From: Paenibacillus pabuli NBRC 13638
Lineage (GTDB): Bacteria; Bacillota; Bacilli; Paenibacillales; Paenibacillaceae
DNA length: 64,000 bases
Assembly (NCBI RefSeq): GCF_001514495.1
Contig: NZ_BCNM01000024.1
Location: 1-64,000 of the forward strand
Reading direction: 5' to 3'
Shown here one piece after another: positions 1 through 9,375 of the stretch. The first letter of the stretch is position 1. Each line of letters starts with the position of its first letter. Both the position numbers and the translations under genes were made by a program. The notes below the pieces were generated by a model, which did no database searches, was not told the DNA's origin, and saw nothing but the letters and a program-made list of their open reading frames with translations.

Positions 1-316
1 CAAGTTTCTTTCGAAGCTTATTTCATTCACTTGCCGCACCGTGTTTCTCGTGTTTTCTTGGCCGGATTTAGAATATACCATGTACAGATTTCGAATGCAA
101 GCTTTATTTTCAATAAAGTATAATGTTATTTGTTTCTATACTCTCTTTAATATATAGGTCCCCTATCTAGCTAAACACCTATACAAAATTCTGGTTTACT
201 ACATTACGTGCGAATTACCTCCCTCCGCCTTTACTTGTGCTTCTCTACTTTACATTAAGTTAATAAAAAGACCTCTCCATATTGGAAAGGTCCTATTCTT
301 ATATATGAACTGAAGA
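1..316. other. Non-coding left edge; possible leftward promoter
   Basis: No open frame with a ribosome site is visible. On the minus strand there is a promoter-like pair: TTGCAT (complement of 95-100), a 17-bp spacer, then TATATT (complement of 72-77), pointing off the left end of the window. In Bacillus subtilis an rRNA operon lies just beyond gyrA, so this may be an rRNA promoter and leader. That is inference, because the transcribed region is outside the window. Confidence 0.3.
265..292 (-). terminator. Terminator of the HD-GYP gene
   Basis: On the minus strand, arms at 284-292 and 270-278 form a 9-bp stem with one G-U pair and a 5-base loop, followed by a run of five T. It lies about 25 bp past the stop of the HD-GYP gene. 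Confidence 0.8.
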
Positions 317-1435
317 TTAACCCATGACTTCCTGGATATGCAGCTGCCTTTGCTGCATCAGATTAATGATTGTTCCCTCTACTGATACCATCGGCCGTGT
401 AGGATGATCCCGATCAGAGAATACGATCTCACCGATTTGATTATTACTGAGCTTCACTCGAATACCATTATGGATCTGTGTGGAACGTTGAATGAATACA
501 TTCACGATGGCAGGATCCAATTTGCCAAAAGCCTCACTTTGAATTTGTTCCAACACCAGGTATGGTGACTGTGCCTTGCGATAAATCTTCTCCAGAGTCA
601 TCGCATGGAAGATATCTGCAATCGCAACAATCTTGGCATAAATATGTATCTGCGTGCCGCTGAGCTGTAACGGGTATCCCGACCCGTCCACTTTTTCATG
701 ATGCTGCAATGCTGCGAGTCTAGCTCCTTCATTGATAGCCTTCGCCTGTTTCAGTACCTGATAGCCATATTTCGTATGCTGACGGATCTCCTCCTGTTCT
801 GAAGCAGTTAACGTTGAGGGTTTATGGAGGATCTGTGGATCCACTTTGTTATTACCGATGTCATGAAACAATCCTGCAAATGCGACCTGCATCCAGTCCT
901 TGGACGGCAAATCCATCCACTGAGCCAACTGATAGGACGTAATCGCACTTAATACGGCATGGTGATACACATAATCATGTTCTTGCATGACTCGTGGACT
1001 GAAGGTGAGTACATTATACTGTTTGATATGAGTAAACAACACTTCTAGCTGCGTGCGAATCTCATATACAGGCAATTCAGCTGCCAGAGATGACAGGAAC
1101 GCGTTTTTAGTTAATGCCACCATCTTTTCATACTCTTCGTACAGGGACGGTAATACCGGTGCTGAGACTGTGCTGCTCCCATTACCTGCCCGCTCTCCGT
1201 TCTTCTCATTACCTGCTGCCTGACTTGAGGACGTGGGCAAAGCCTTACCAGTACTGCTTGCCCCTGTTCTCTCTTGCTCAATGTCCACTTGATGAATCAT
1301 AAAGGCTCGGAGCACTTCCACATCCTTGGGCAAAATGACTTTACCCTTCTGAAACAGAACATTTCCACGAAGCGTTTGCACGTCATTCCCCAGTTTAAGC
1401 CCTGGTTTGACTTCAGACAGGGTGATTAATCCCAT
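317..1435 (-). CDS. HD-GYP domain phosphohydrolase
   Basis: A 372-residue protein of the HD-GYP family, members of which hydrolyse cyclic di-GMP or related dinucleotides. The centre carries the metal-binding HD signature (FHDIGNNK), and later HHEKVDGSGYP, the GYP-type signature, followed by AIADIFHAMT. The N-terminal third is a variable region with a Ser/Gly-rich stretch and no membrane segment. ATG at 1435 is chosen as the start because GAGGGG lies just upstream; a longer GTG start at 1450 would overlap that ribosome site. It is transcribed in the direction of gyrA but separated from it by the gyrA terminator. The substrate cannot be told from sequence. Confidence 0.88.
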   Translation of the reverse strand: MGLITLSEVKPGLKLGNDVQTLRGNVLFQKGKVILPKDVEVLRAFMIHQVDIEQERTGASSTGKALPTSSSQAAGNEKNGERAGNGSSTVSAPVLPSLYEEYEKMVALTKNAFLSSLAAELPVYEIRTQLEVLFTHIKQYNVLTFSPRVMQEHDYVYHHAVLSAITSYQLAQWMDLPSKDWMQVAFAGLFHDIGNNKVDPQILHKPSTLTASEQEEIRQHTKYGYQVLKQAKAINEGARLAALQHHEKVDGSGYPLQLSGTQIHIYAKIVAIADIFHAMTLEKIYRKAQSPYLVLEQIQSEAFGKLDPAIVNVFIQRSTQIHNGIRVKLSNNQIGEIVFSDRDHPTRPMVSVEGTIINLMQQRQLHIQEVMG

Positions 1436-1569
1436 GTTTATTCCCCTCACTCATCGTTCTTCTATAATGATATCAAGACCATAGTCCCGGTTTTCCACGT
1501 TATTTCCCATTATATTACTCAAAAATCAGGCTGTACATCCTAGATTTCAAGGAGAATGGTCCTGGAGCT

Positions 1570-1604
1570 GTGAAAGTAACAAAGGGCCCCCATATGGGAG
1601 CCCT
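1570..1604 (-). terminator. gyrA terminator
   Basis: Arms 583-591 and 596-604 past 1000 (1583-1591 and 1596-1604) form a 9-bp stem with one G-U pair on the minus strand and an ATAT loop, followed by TTTGTT. It starts about 50 bp after the gyrA stop. Confidence 0.75.
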
Positions 1605-1652
1605 CCAACTTTATTGCAATCATGAAATGATTTTTGTTATAAAAGATAGATC

Positions 1653-4202
1653 CTATGCATCGGAACCTGAATCATCGCTATCCACTTCAGTATCGGAAAC
1701 CGCGCCCTCATCCAGAGGTGACCCTGGACCTTCAACGGCTTCTGCACCCTCAAGCAATTCTTCATCGTCTGGTTCTTCCTCATTCTTGTCAATTCGGCTG
1801 ACTGTAGCTACGGCATCTTCATCACGGATATGAATCAGCTTCACACCTTGCGTGTATCGACCCATAGTGGATATGCCTTCCATACTCATCCGAATTAACG
1901 TGCCGCTGGAAGTAATGATCATCAGATCTTCTTCTGTCTTAACCATTTTCAGGCTGACTACCGCACCGTTCTTATCTGTGACGTTAATGGTTTTGATCCC
2001 TTTACCGCCACGAGTCTGCATCCGATAATCGCTGACAGGGGTACGTTTACCGTAACCTTTGGCCGTAACAATCAGAACATCCAGTTCTTGATCTACAACG
2101 TCCATACCGATTACGACGTCCTGCTCATCCAGCGTGATCCCTTTAACCCCGGTTGCACTCCGTCCCATGGAACGAACATTTCCTTCCGAGAATCGGATGG
2201 ACATGCCGTGGGCTGTACCCATAATGATCTCTTGCTGTCCGTCTGTCAGCTTAACATCAATAAGAGCATCATCATCACGCAGGGAAATCCCGATCAGACC
2301 GCCTTTGCGAATATTCGTGTAATCCTCAAGCGGTGTCTTTTTCACAACCCCTTGACGGGTAGCAAAGAACAGATACTTATCGCTTTCGAATTCCTGAACC
2401 GGAATCACGGCATTGACCGATTCACCCTGCTCGATCTGAATCAGGTTGATAATCGGTGTTCCCCGTGCTGTCCGTCCAAGCTCTGGAATCTCATAAGCTT
2501 TGAGACGATAGACCTTACCCTTGTCGGTAAAGAACATGAGGTAATTGTGAGAGTTGGTCACAAACAGATGCTCAACAAAGTCGGTATCTTTGGTGTCCAT
2601 TCCAACAACCCCACGTCCGCCACGCTTCTGACTACGGTATGTGGATACCGGCAGACGTTTCACATAGCCTGTATGGGTAATGGTGATAATAACTTCTTCA
2701 CGCGGAATCAGATCCTCGTCCAGAATGCTCTCTTCACCTACAGTGATTTCGGTACGACGATCATCGCTGAAGCGATCACGGATTTCTTGCAGCTCCGTGC
2801 TGATAATTTCGAGCACCAGGTGCTCATTGGCCAAAATTTCACGATATTCCTTAATTTTGACCATCAGTTCGTTATACTCATTTTCGATGCGCTCGCGTTC
2901 CAGACCTGTCAGACGTTGCAGACGCATATCGAGAATAGCTTGAGCCTGATCATGACTGAGGGAGAAACGCTCAATCAAACCTTCTCTGGCTGCATCTGTA
3001 TTGCTGGATGAACGAATCAACGCAATGATTTCGTCGATATGATCCAGCGCGATACGCAAGCCTTCCAGAATATGTGCGCGTGCTTCGGCTTTTTTCAGTT
3101 CGAACTGCGTACGTCTGCGAATAACCTCAATCTGGTGCTGCAAGTAGTGATACAACACTTCACGCAGATTCAGAATCTTAGGTTCTTTATTTACAATCGC
3201 GAGCATGTTAATCCCAAAGGTGGACTGCATCGCTGTATGCTTGTACAGATTATTCAGTACTACACCCGGATTCACGTCTCTGCGAAGCTCAATCACAATC
3301 CGCATACCGTTACGGTCAGACTCATCACGGAGATCCGTAATGCCATCAATCTTTTTATCACGTACCAGCTCGGCAATTTTCTCAACGAGTCTTGCCTTGT
3401 TCACCTGGTAAGGAAGTTCCGTAACGATAATCCGTGCCTTGTTATTGTTTTCTTCGATGTTGGTTTTGGCCCGCATCGTTACTGAACCACGTCCGGTTTG
3501 ATACGCCTGGCGAATTCCGGAGCGTCCCAAAATATAACCCGATGTTGGGAAGTCTGGTCCATGAATGTAATCCATCAATTCCATGGACGTGATATCCGGA
3601 TTTTGGATCATAGCCTGTACGCCGTCAATAACCTCTCCCAGGTTATGAGGAGGAATGTTGGTCGCCATACCTACCGCGATTCCACCCACGCCATTAACAA
3701 GCAAGTTAGGAAAACGAGCAGGAAGAACGATAGGTTCACTTTCCTCACCATCATAGTTCGGCTGGAAGTCAATCGTATCCTTGTTGATATCTCTAAGCAT
3801 TTCCATGGCAATCTTGGACAACCGTGCTTCCGTGTAACGCATGGCAGCTGCCATATCGCCATCCACCGATCCAAAGTTACCATGTCCATCTACGTGCATG
3901 TAGCGCAGGGAGAAGTCCTGTGCCATCCGTACCATCGTTTCGTATACAGCAGAGTCACCGTGCGGGTGATACTTACCAATAACTTCGCCGACGATTCTGG
4001 CTGATTTTTTATGTGGTTTATCGGGTGTCATGCCGAGCTCTGACATTGCGTACAGAATACGCCGGTGAACCGGCTTCAATCCGTCACGCACATCAGGTAA
4101 GGCACGGCTCACAATAATGCTCATCGCATAATCCATAAACGATTCACGCATCTCGACGCCAATATCCCGATCTTTAATCTGCGAGTTCATTTCTTCCGCC
4201 AT
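1653..4202 (-). CDS. gyrA: DNA gyrase subunit A
   Basis: Subunit A of the type II topoisomerase that introduces negative supercoils with GyrB. The 849-residue length is normal. The catalytic tyrosine is Tyr123 in AAAMRYTEARLSK. The quinolone region HPHGDSAVYE carries Ser84 and Glu88, the drug-sensitive residues. The GyrA box QKRGGRG, needed for DNA wrapping, is at about residues 524-530, and six C-terminal beta-pinwheel repeats follow. The last about 40 residues are acidic (Glu/Asp-rich), as in many Firmicutes. The start has AAGGAGG 6 bases upstream. Unlike B. subtilis, gyrA does not directly follow gyrB: a gene on the other strand lies between them, so gyrA has its own promoter. Confidence 0.98.
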   Translation of the reverse strand: MAEEMNSQIKDRDIGVEMRESFMDYAMSIIVSRALPDVRDGLKPVHRRILYAMSELGMTPDKPHKKSARIVGEVIGKYHPHGDSAVYETMVRMAQDFSLRYMHVDGHGNFGSVDGDMAAAMRYTEARLSKIAMEMLRDINKDTIDFQPNYDGEESEPIVLPARFPNLLVNGVGGIAVGMATNIPPHNLGEVIDGVQAMIQNPDITSMELMDYIHGPDFPTSGYILGRSGIRQAYQTGRGSVTMRAKTNIEENNNKARIIVTELPYQVNKARLVEKIAELVRDKKIDGITDLRDESDRNGMRIVIELRRDVNPGVVLNNLYKHTAMQSTFGINMLAIVNKEPKILNLREVLYHYLQHQIEVIRRRTQFELKKAEARAHILEGLRIALDHIDEIIALIRSSSNTDAAREGLIERFSLSHDQAQAILDMRLQRLTGLERERIENEYNELMVKIKEYREILANEHLVLEIISTELQEIRDRFSDDRRTEITVGEESILDEDLIPREEVIITITHTGYVKRLPVSTYRSQKRGGRGVVGMDTKDTDFVEHLFVTNSHNYLMFFTDKGKVYRLKAYEIPELGRTARGTPIINLIQIEQGESVNAVIPVQEFESDKYLFFATRQGVVKKTPLEDYTNIRKGGLIGISLRDDDALIDVKLTDGQQEIIMGTAHGMSIRFSEGNVRSMGRSATGVKGITLDEQDVVIGMDVVDQELDVLIVTAKGYGKRTPVSDYRMQTRGGKGIKTINVTDKNGAVVSLKMVKTEEDLMIITSSGTLIRMSMEGISTMGRYTQGVKLIHIRDEDAVATVSRIDKNEEEPDDEELLEGAEAVEGPGSPLDEGAVSDTEVDSDDSGSDA

Positions 4203-4625
4203 GCTGGACCTCCTTCTTGTCCTTCAACAAACATTCCATTCGGTCATTCAAAATCGATTATATGTGAAGAGCCTAACAAGGCTAAAACCGCACAAGGACG
4301 CTACTCTTTATTATATTACTTTCACAAAAGGTAAACAATTAAACGTCCGCTGGGCAATAGCCTTTCTTTCGGGAACATCAGGGAGTCTGGGGGTTCGCCC
4401 TGCCTTCCTCCCCATTTACACATACAATGCTAGAAAAGCGGCAGATGTACGCGTGTATTCAGGCATAAAGCCGTTCCCGTACTACGATCAAACTACAAAT
4501 GTGCAACAAAACCGCACAAAACGCCATATTTCTCTATTATACCACTGAAATCATCTCTTGTCCTTTGATTTCTCCGCTCTATCACTCTTAGAAAGCCCCA
4601 CATAACAGGAAAGGACTGATGGCTC
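4203..4625. other. gyrA / ATP-grasp divergent intergenic region
   Basis: A divergent spacer that must hold promoters for gyrA (minus) and for the ATP-grasp gene (plus). Apart from the gyrA promoter listed separately I see no RNA gene or convincing coding frame. A 115-codon plus-strand frame that starts inside the gyrA ribosome site has no ribosome site of its own and is taken as chance. Confidence 0.5.
4310..4338 (-). promoter_or_regulatory. Predicted sigma-A promoter of gyrA
   Basis: On the minus strand: -35 TTGTTT (complement of 4333-4338), 17-bp spacer, and a perfect -10 TATAAT (complement of 4310-4315), about 108 bp ahead of the gyrA start. The -35 is weak. Confidence 0.55.
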
Positions 4626-5570
4626 TTGGGCATCCAGCGTGTCTCCAGCAAATGGACCAAGACAGCTGTGTTACAACGCAGCCGTAGTGTGAATGGATAT
4701 ATACCGGTAACAAGACAATATAGCCGCCAAACCCTGGAACGGATGACTGAATTATTCGAGTCAAATTACATCAAGCCGGATCGGGGAACCTATGGCAATG
4801 GTGTCATGCGGGTTAAAACCACCCGTATACAACCACTGCCGATGAATTCCGAGGATTCCAATACGGAAGAAACAACATCCGAAAACGCTGACGAACGACT
4901 CTCTCCCTCCACAGCTGAAGTTGATGCCGAAGTTCCTGCTGCCGACCCCATAACAACGTATGAGCTTCGATATGGGACAGAGGAGAAATACTTCCATTCC
5001 CTTGATGAACTGGATTTGGCACTTCATGAGCATATCCAGAAGCGGGATTATATCATTCAGCAAGGTATTCCCCTGATGAAACATGACGAATTGCCTTTTG
5101 ACCTCCGGGTATTGACCCAGAAAAATCTACAGCACAACTGGGAAACGACAGGGATCCTGGGGAGAGTTGCCGCGCCGGGCAAAATCATTACAAACATTCA
5201 TGGCGGCGGACGACTGGCCACCTTTAACGAGTTGGTACGCCCCCATTTTGACCAGAATCAATTCCAGCAATTGCGCAGTGAGCTATATCGCTTAGGTATT
5301 CATACAGCGGTACAGTTACAGAAGTCATTTCCAAGACTCAAAGAGATTGGGATCGATATCGCTCTGGATGAAGGCGGAAGGCCATGGATTCTTGAAGTCA
5401 ACACATTGCCGGGCATATATGCTTTTGGCTTACTCCCTGATAAAGAAACGTACCGGAAGATCAAACGTTATGCGAGAGCTTACGGCAGATTACCATCCAA
5501 AAAAGCGAAAACGTCGCGCGCGTCCCATAAAGCCCAAGCCCCTTCTGCCAAAACTCGTGTACGCCGATAG
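4626..5570 (+). CDS. YheC/YheD-like ATP-grasp protein
   Basis: A 314-residue protein resembling the YheC/YheD family of endospore-coat-associated proteins, which have the ATP-grasp fold of carboxylate-amine ligases. The ATP-grasp C-terminal half is clear: DLRVLTQKN, then GRVAAPGKIITNIHGGGR, then IGIDIALDEGGRPWILEVN, where the Glu and Asn would bind magnesium. A poorly conserved, Glu/Ser/Thr-rich stretch (about residues 75-110) is inserted before it, and the tail is very basic. The start is TTG at 4626, with AGGAAAGG about 10 bases upstream; an ATG at 4618 is out of frame. Full-length relatives are often somewhat longer. Its substrate is unknown; spore localisation is known only for relatives. 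Confidence 0.75.
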   Translation: MGIQRVSSKWTKTAVLQRSRSVNGYIPVTRQYSRQTLERMTELFESNYIKPDRGTYGNGVMRVKTTRIQPLPMNSEDSNTEETTSENADERLSPSTAEVDAEVPAADPITTYELRYGTEEKYFHSLDELDLALHEHIQKRDYIIQQGIPLMKHDELPFDLRVLTQKNLQHNWETTGILGRVAAPGKIITNIHGGGRLATFNELVRPHFDQNQFQQLRSELYRLGIHTAVQLQKSFPRLKEIGIDIALDEGGRPWILEVNTLPGIYAFGLLPDKETYRKIKRYARAYGRLPSKKAKTSRASHKAQAPSAKTRVRR

Positions 5571-5622
5571 AAGAGACCCAACTGTTCACCTTTAGATTCT
5601 CAATTTCATGACCCCGTAATAT

Positions 5623-5645
5623 AAAAAGGCGCCCTCGCAGGCGCC
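5623..5645 (-). terminator. gyrB terminator (may serve both strands)
   Basis: Two GGCGCC hexamers (5628-5633 and 5640-5645) form a GC-only stem with a 6-base loop, followed on the minus strand by TTTTTA. It sits between the converging ATP-grasp gene and gyrB. Confidence 0.8.
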
Positions 5646-5658
5646 CCTTCCGATATCG

Positions 5659-7569
5659 TTAGATGTCGAGGTTTTTCACATATTTTGCATTTTCCTGTAT
5701 AAAGTCACGACGAGGTTCAACATTATCTCCCATCAGGGTGTCGAACATGGCGTCGGCCAACATCGCATCGCTGATCGATACCTGCAACATGGTCCGGCTC
5801 TCGGGGTCCATCGTTGTTTCCCACAGCTGTCCGGCATTCATCTCACCGAGACCTTTGTAACGCTGGATATTGAACTTCGCATTTTCGCCGAGAGTTGCAA
5901 TAATTTCATCGCGTTCCTTCTCGGAGCCAGCATAACGAATCACTTTATTACGCTCAATCTTGAACAATGGCGGTTGGGCAATGTATACATAACCCGCCTC
6001 AATGATTTTACGCATGTAGCGATAAAGGAATGTGAGAAGCAATGTCCGAATGTGAGCGCCATCGACGTCGGCATCCGTCATCAGAATAATTTTGTGATAA
6101 CGCGCTTTGGCAATATCAAAGTCGTCACCAATTCCCGTACCCATTGCGGTAATGATCGCTCTGATCTCCGCATTACCCAAAATCCGGTCAAGACGTGCTT
6201 TTTCTACGTTCAGGATCTTACCACGCAGTGGCAAAATCGCTTGGAAATGACGATCTCGTCCTTGCTTCGCTGATCCACCGGCGGAGTCACCTTCGACGAT
6301 GTACAATTCGCTGATTGAAGCATCCTTGGATGAACAGTCGGCCAATTTACCTGGCAAAGAGCTGACTTCGAGTGCCCCTTTGCGACGCGTCAATTCACGT
6401 GCTTTACGAGCTGCTTCACGTGCACGGGCAGCTTGCAGTCCTTTCTCCAGAATGCGACGGGATACGGAAGGATTCTCTTCCAGGAATTCCTGCAGCTTCT
6501 CAGCAAACAGGGATTCGACAATTCCGCGCACTTCGCTGTTACCCAGCTTCGTCTTCGTCTGTCCCTCAAATTGCGGTTCAGGGATCTTGACTGAGATGAT
6601 CGCTGTCAGACCTTCACGTACATCATCCCCGGACAGGTTGCCTGTGCTGTCTTTAATTACGCCCGCTTTGCGCGCATAATCATTGATAATCCGGGTAAGG
6701 GCACTTTTGAATCCGGATTCGTGCGTTCCACCCTCATGTGTGTTGATGTTGTTCGCAAAAGAGTAAATATTCTCGGTGTAGCTGTCATTGTATTGCAATG
6801 CAACTTCAACCTGAATGTTGTCTCTTGATCCTTCTACATAAATCGGGTTTTCGTGCAGCACTTCACGCTTCTGGTTCAGGAAGGAGACATACTCGATAAT
6901 ACCGCCCTCATACAGGAAAGAGTTGGTTACACCTGTACGTTCATCGGTTAAAGTCATGCCAATTCCCTTATTCAGAAACGCTAGCTCACGAATACGAGTC
7001 AGCAAAGTTTCATAGTCATACACTCTTGTTTCCGTGAAAATCTCCGGATCCGGATGGAACGTAACCGTTGTTCCCGTTTCCTCCGTTGTACCGATCGTTT
7101 TCAGATCATACTGCGGAGCACCGCGACGGTATTCCTGTTGATACACCTGACCGTCAACCTTAACTGTAACAACAACTTTCTCTGATAGAGCATTGACGAC
7201 CGATACACCCACACCATGTAGGCCACCGGACACTTTGTACCCGCCACCACCAAATTTACCACCCGCATGCAGAACAGTCATAACGACCTCAAGCGCAGGA
7301 CGTTTCATTTTGGCATGTTCGCCGACAGGAATCCCCCGCCCATTATCGACTACAGTAACGCTGTTATCTTCATGAATAGTAACTTCGATATGATCACAAT
7401 AACCTGCAAGCGCTTCGTCAATACTGTTGTCCACTACTTCCCAAACGAGATGATGCAGACCCTTGGCACTGGTGGAACCAATATACATCCCCGGTCGTTT
7501 ACGTACGGCTTCCAGCCCTTCAAGTACCTGAATTTCATCTGCACCATATGACGGTTGATTCATAGACAT
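5659..7569 (-). CDS. gyrB: DNA gyrase subunit B
   Basis: The ATPase subunit of gyrase. The 636-residue length is typical of Firmicutes. The N-terminal GHKL ATPase has VDNSIDEALAG, VDNGRGIPVG and GGLHGVGVSVVNALS. The TOPRIM part has YIVEGDSAGGSAKQGRDR and LMTDADVDGAHIRTLL, with PLRGKILNVEKA between them. The C-terminal end RDFIQENAKYVKNLDI is the usual GyrB end. Two Met codons stand at the start (MSMNQ); AGGTG is about 7 bases ahead of the first. It follows remB after about 140 bp and ends at the converging ATP-grasp gene, so gyrA is not co-transcribed with it. Confidence 0.98.
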   Translation of the reverse strand: MSMNQPSYGADEIQVLEGLEAVRKRPGMYIGSTSAKGLHHLVWEVVDNSIDEALAGYCDHIEVTIHEDNSVTVVDNGRGIPVGEHAKMKRPALEVVMTVLHAGGKFGGGGYKVSGGLHGVGVSVVNALSEKVVVTVKVDGQVYQQEYRRGAPQYDLKTIGTTEETGTTVTFHPDPEIFTETRVYDYETLLTRIRELAFLNKGIGMTLTDERTGVTNSFLYEGGIIEYVSFLNQKREVLHENPIYVEGSRDNIQVEVALQYNDSYTENIYSFANNINTHEGGTHESGFKSALTRIINDYARKAGVIKDSTGNLSGDDVREGLTAIISVKIPEPQFEGQTKTKLGNSEVRGIVESLFAEKLQEFLEENPSVSRRILEKGLQAARAREAARKARELTRRKGALEVSSLPGKLADCSSKDASISELYIVEGDSAGGSAKQGRDRHFQAILPLRGKILNVEKARLDRILGNAEIRAIITAMGTGIGDDFDIAKARYHKIILMTDADVDGAHIRTLLLTFLYRYMRKIIEAGYVYIAQPPLFKIERNKVIRYAGSEKERDEIIATLGENAKFNIQRYKGLGEMNAGQLWETTMDPESRTMLQVSISDAMLADAMFDTLMGDNVEPRRDFIQENAKYVKNLDI

Positions 7570-7711
7570 GCTTTCACCTACTTCTATAGATTCAATATCG
7601 TAAATATGCGTTAACTAAGAATGCATGCTGAAATGGCATCTTCCCTTGATTTCGACATGCAATCTAAATAAAGACAAGCAGCAAAAGGCACAATAACTCG
7701 TACCGCAGATG

Positions 7712-7960
7712 CTAGAGATCAGGAAAAATGTGCGCCCGCTTCTTGAGTGTTGCTGAGGAAATAGGCGAGTAATACACAATGTTTTTGGTCACGACAATGG
7801 ACTTGGCTTCCTCTTCGCCGATATGTTCCACGGTTTTTTCCTGCTCTGCATACGTGACATACTGCTTGGAGATTTTTGAGGATTTTTCAATCGATATATC
7901 AAAAATAGCGACCAATTCGGAAGAACGGATGATCTTCTCACCGCCCAGATGAATGTACAT
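7712..7960 (-). CDS. remB: RemB / YaaB extracellular-matrix regulator family protein
   Basis: An 82-residue protein of the DUF370/RemA-like family. In B. subtilis RemB (YaaB) lies between recF and gyrB and contributes to control of biofilm matrix genes. The N-terminus MYIHLGGEKIIRSSELVAIFDI is the family signature, here given in part, and no membrane segment is present. The gene starts 13 bp after recF stops, consistent with co-transcription. Identity is supported by both position and sequence. Confidence 0.9.
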   Translation of the reverse strand: MYIHLGGEKIIRSSELVAIFDISIEKSSKISKQYVTYAEQEKTVEHIGEEEAKSIVVTKNIVYYSPISSATLKKRAHIFPDL

Positions 7961-7973
7961 AAGCCCTCACTCC

Positions 7974-9086
7974 TTAGCGTTCAACCTGACCGGCATGAAC
8001 GTGATAAATACTGGCATCTTTGAGTTTGTCAACGTTCAGACTCTCGATGCCGGTAGCTGTAATAAAGGTTTGCACCTTGCTCTGGAATGTTTCGATCAGC
8101 TGCGTCTGACGAAAAGGATCTAGTTCAGACAGTACATCGTCCAGCAGCAGAACCGGATATTCTCCGATTTCTTCATGAATCAGTTCAATTTCCGCAAGTT
8201 TAAGGGACAACGCCGTTGTGCGCTGCTGCCCCTGCGAGCCATACGTTTGTACTTCCCGATCGTTAATGAAAAAGGACAGGTCATCCCGATGCGGCCCACT
8301 AAGCGTTGTGCCTCGGCGAATCTCCTGCTCTTTCATTTGTGATAATTTTATCATAAATTGGTCCATTAAGACAGCTTCATCTTCCTCAGCGGCCTCGCTG
8401 AAGGAAGGAAGGTAGGCCAGGCGCAGGACTTCTCCGCCTCCGGTGATGCCCTGATGTATCGTTTCGGCCCACTTTTGCAGTTTCTTTATGAATTGTTTCC
8501 TTTTTTTGACGATTTTAACACCGTGCTCCACCAGTTGTTCGTTCCAGACCTCAAGCATCGTCTGGGCTGAAGCGCCTTGTCCCCATAATTGCTTGAGCAG
8601 ATTGTTACGCTGGACGAGCACCTTTTGATATTGCTGCAGGTGATACAGGTAGCCTGGAGCCACCTGTCCGATCTCCATGTCAAGAAACCGGCGGCGGACC
8701 CCCGGTGTGCCTTTGACAATTTCGAGATCCTCCGGTGCAAACATCACCACATTAAGTGCTCCGACAAAATCACTCAGCTTGCGCTGTTCCAGTCCGTTGA
8801 TCTTTGCTTTTTTCCCTTGTTGCGACAAAGATAACTCCAGCTTAACCGAACCGTACTTTTTGTCGACCTCTGCTGCAAGCCTGGCACGCTCTTCTCCAAA
8901 ACGGATTAATTCCTTGTCGCGGGAAGTACGGTGGCTTTTGGTGAGTGCGAGCACAAAAATGGCTTCTGCAAGATTGGTTTTACCTTGGGCATTTTGCCCG
9001 ATCAACAGGTTCACAGGACCGAAAGAATCCAGTCTCAGATGTTCATAATTGCGGAATTGTTGCAGATCAATGCTGTTGACAAACAC
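7974..9086 (-). CDS. recF: DNA replication and repair protein RecF
   Basis: SMC-like ATPase that helps load RecA at gaps in recombinational repair. The 370-residue length is normal. Walker A is GQNAQGKTNL near residue 30, the ABC-like signature region is around LSGPHRDDL, and Walker B with D-loop is PVLLLDDVLSELDPFRQ. The N-terminus MFVNSIDLQQFRNYEHL is typical. It follows yaaA in the conserved dnaA-dnaN-yaaA-recF order. Confidence 0.97.
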   Translation of the reverse strand: MFVNSIDLQQFRNYEHLRLDSFGPVNLLIGQNAQGKTNLAEAIFVLALTKSHRTSRDKELIRFGEERARLAAEVDKKYGSVKLELSLSQQGKKAKINGLEQRKLSDFVGALNVVMFAPEDLEIVKGTPGVRRRFLDMEIGQVAPGYLYHLQQYQKVLVQRNNLLKQLWGQGASAQTMLEVWNEQLVEHGVKIVKKRKQFIKKLQKWAETIHQGITGGGEVLRLAYLPSFSEAAEEDEAVLMDQFMIKLSQMKEQEIRRGTTLSGPHRDDLSFFINDREVQTYGSQGQQRTTALSLKLAEIELIHEEIGEYPVLLLDDVLSELDPFRQTQLIETFQSKVQTFITATGIESLNVDKLKDASIYHVHAGQVER

Positions 9087-9143
9087 GCGGTACCCTCCCT
9101 TTTATCCCGTCCGTCAGGAGGCAGCAGGATCCAACTGGTTTTC

Positions 9144-9359
9144 TTATTGTGCGACAACTTCGAACGAACCTTCTCCGTCCACCTCAACGATATCCCCAGG
9201 GTATAACTTGCGTCCCCGACGTTCCTCAGGCTCTTTATTCACACGTACCAGTCCATCCTGAAGCAGTGCTTTGGCCATACCTCCGGTTGGGATGCAATCG
9301 GCCAATTTTAGAAATTGGTCAAGCTTAATATATTCCGTACGAATCGGTACTTGATTCAC
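9144..9359 (-). CDS. yaaA: S4-domain RNA-binding protein YaaA
   Basis: A 71-residue protein made of one S4-type RNA-binding domain, the same length as B. subtilis YaaA. The core is IKLDQFLKLADCIPTGGMAK followed by LQDGLVRVNKEPEERRGRKL and GDIVEV. I place the start at GTG (complement of 9357-9359), giving MNQVPIRTEY, with AAGGA about 8 bases upstream; upstream in-frame codons to 9425 overlap dnaN and look spurious. It lies between dnaN and recF. A role in ribosome assembly has been suggested for the family; that is not visible here. Confidence 0.9.
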   Translation of the reverse strand: MNQVPIRTEYIKLDQFLKLADCIPTGGMAKALLQDGLVRVNKEPEERRGRKLYPGDIVEVDGEGSFEVVAQ

Positions 9360-9375
9360 TATGATCTTCCTTTCG

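Noticed and set aside
2088..3011. 307-codon plus-strand frame within gyrA
   Set aside because: It lies antisense to the fully supported gyrA, has no ribosome site and is not protein-like.
4201..4548. 115-codon plus-strand frame upstream of gyrA
   Set aside because: It starts within the gyrA ribosome site region, has no site of its own and covers the gyrA promoter.
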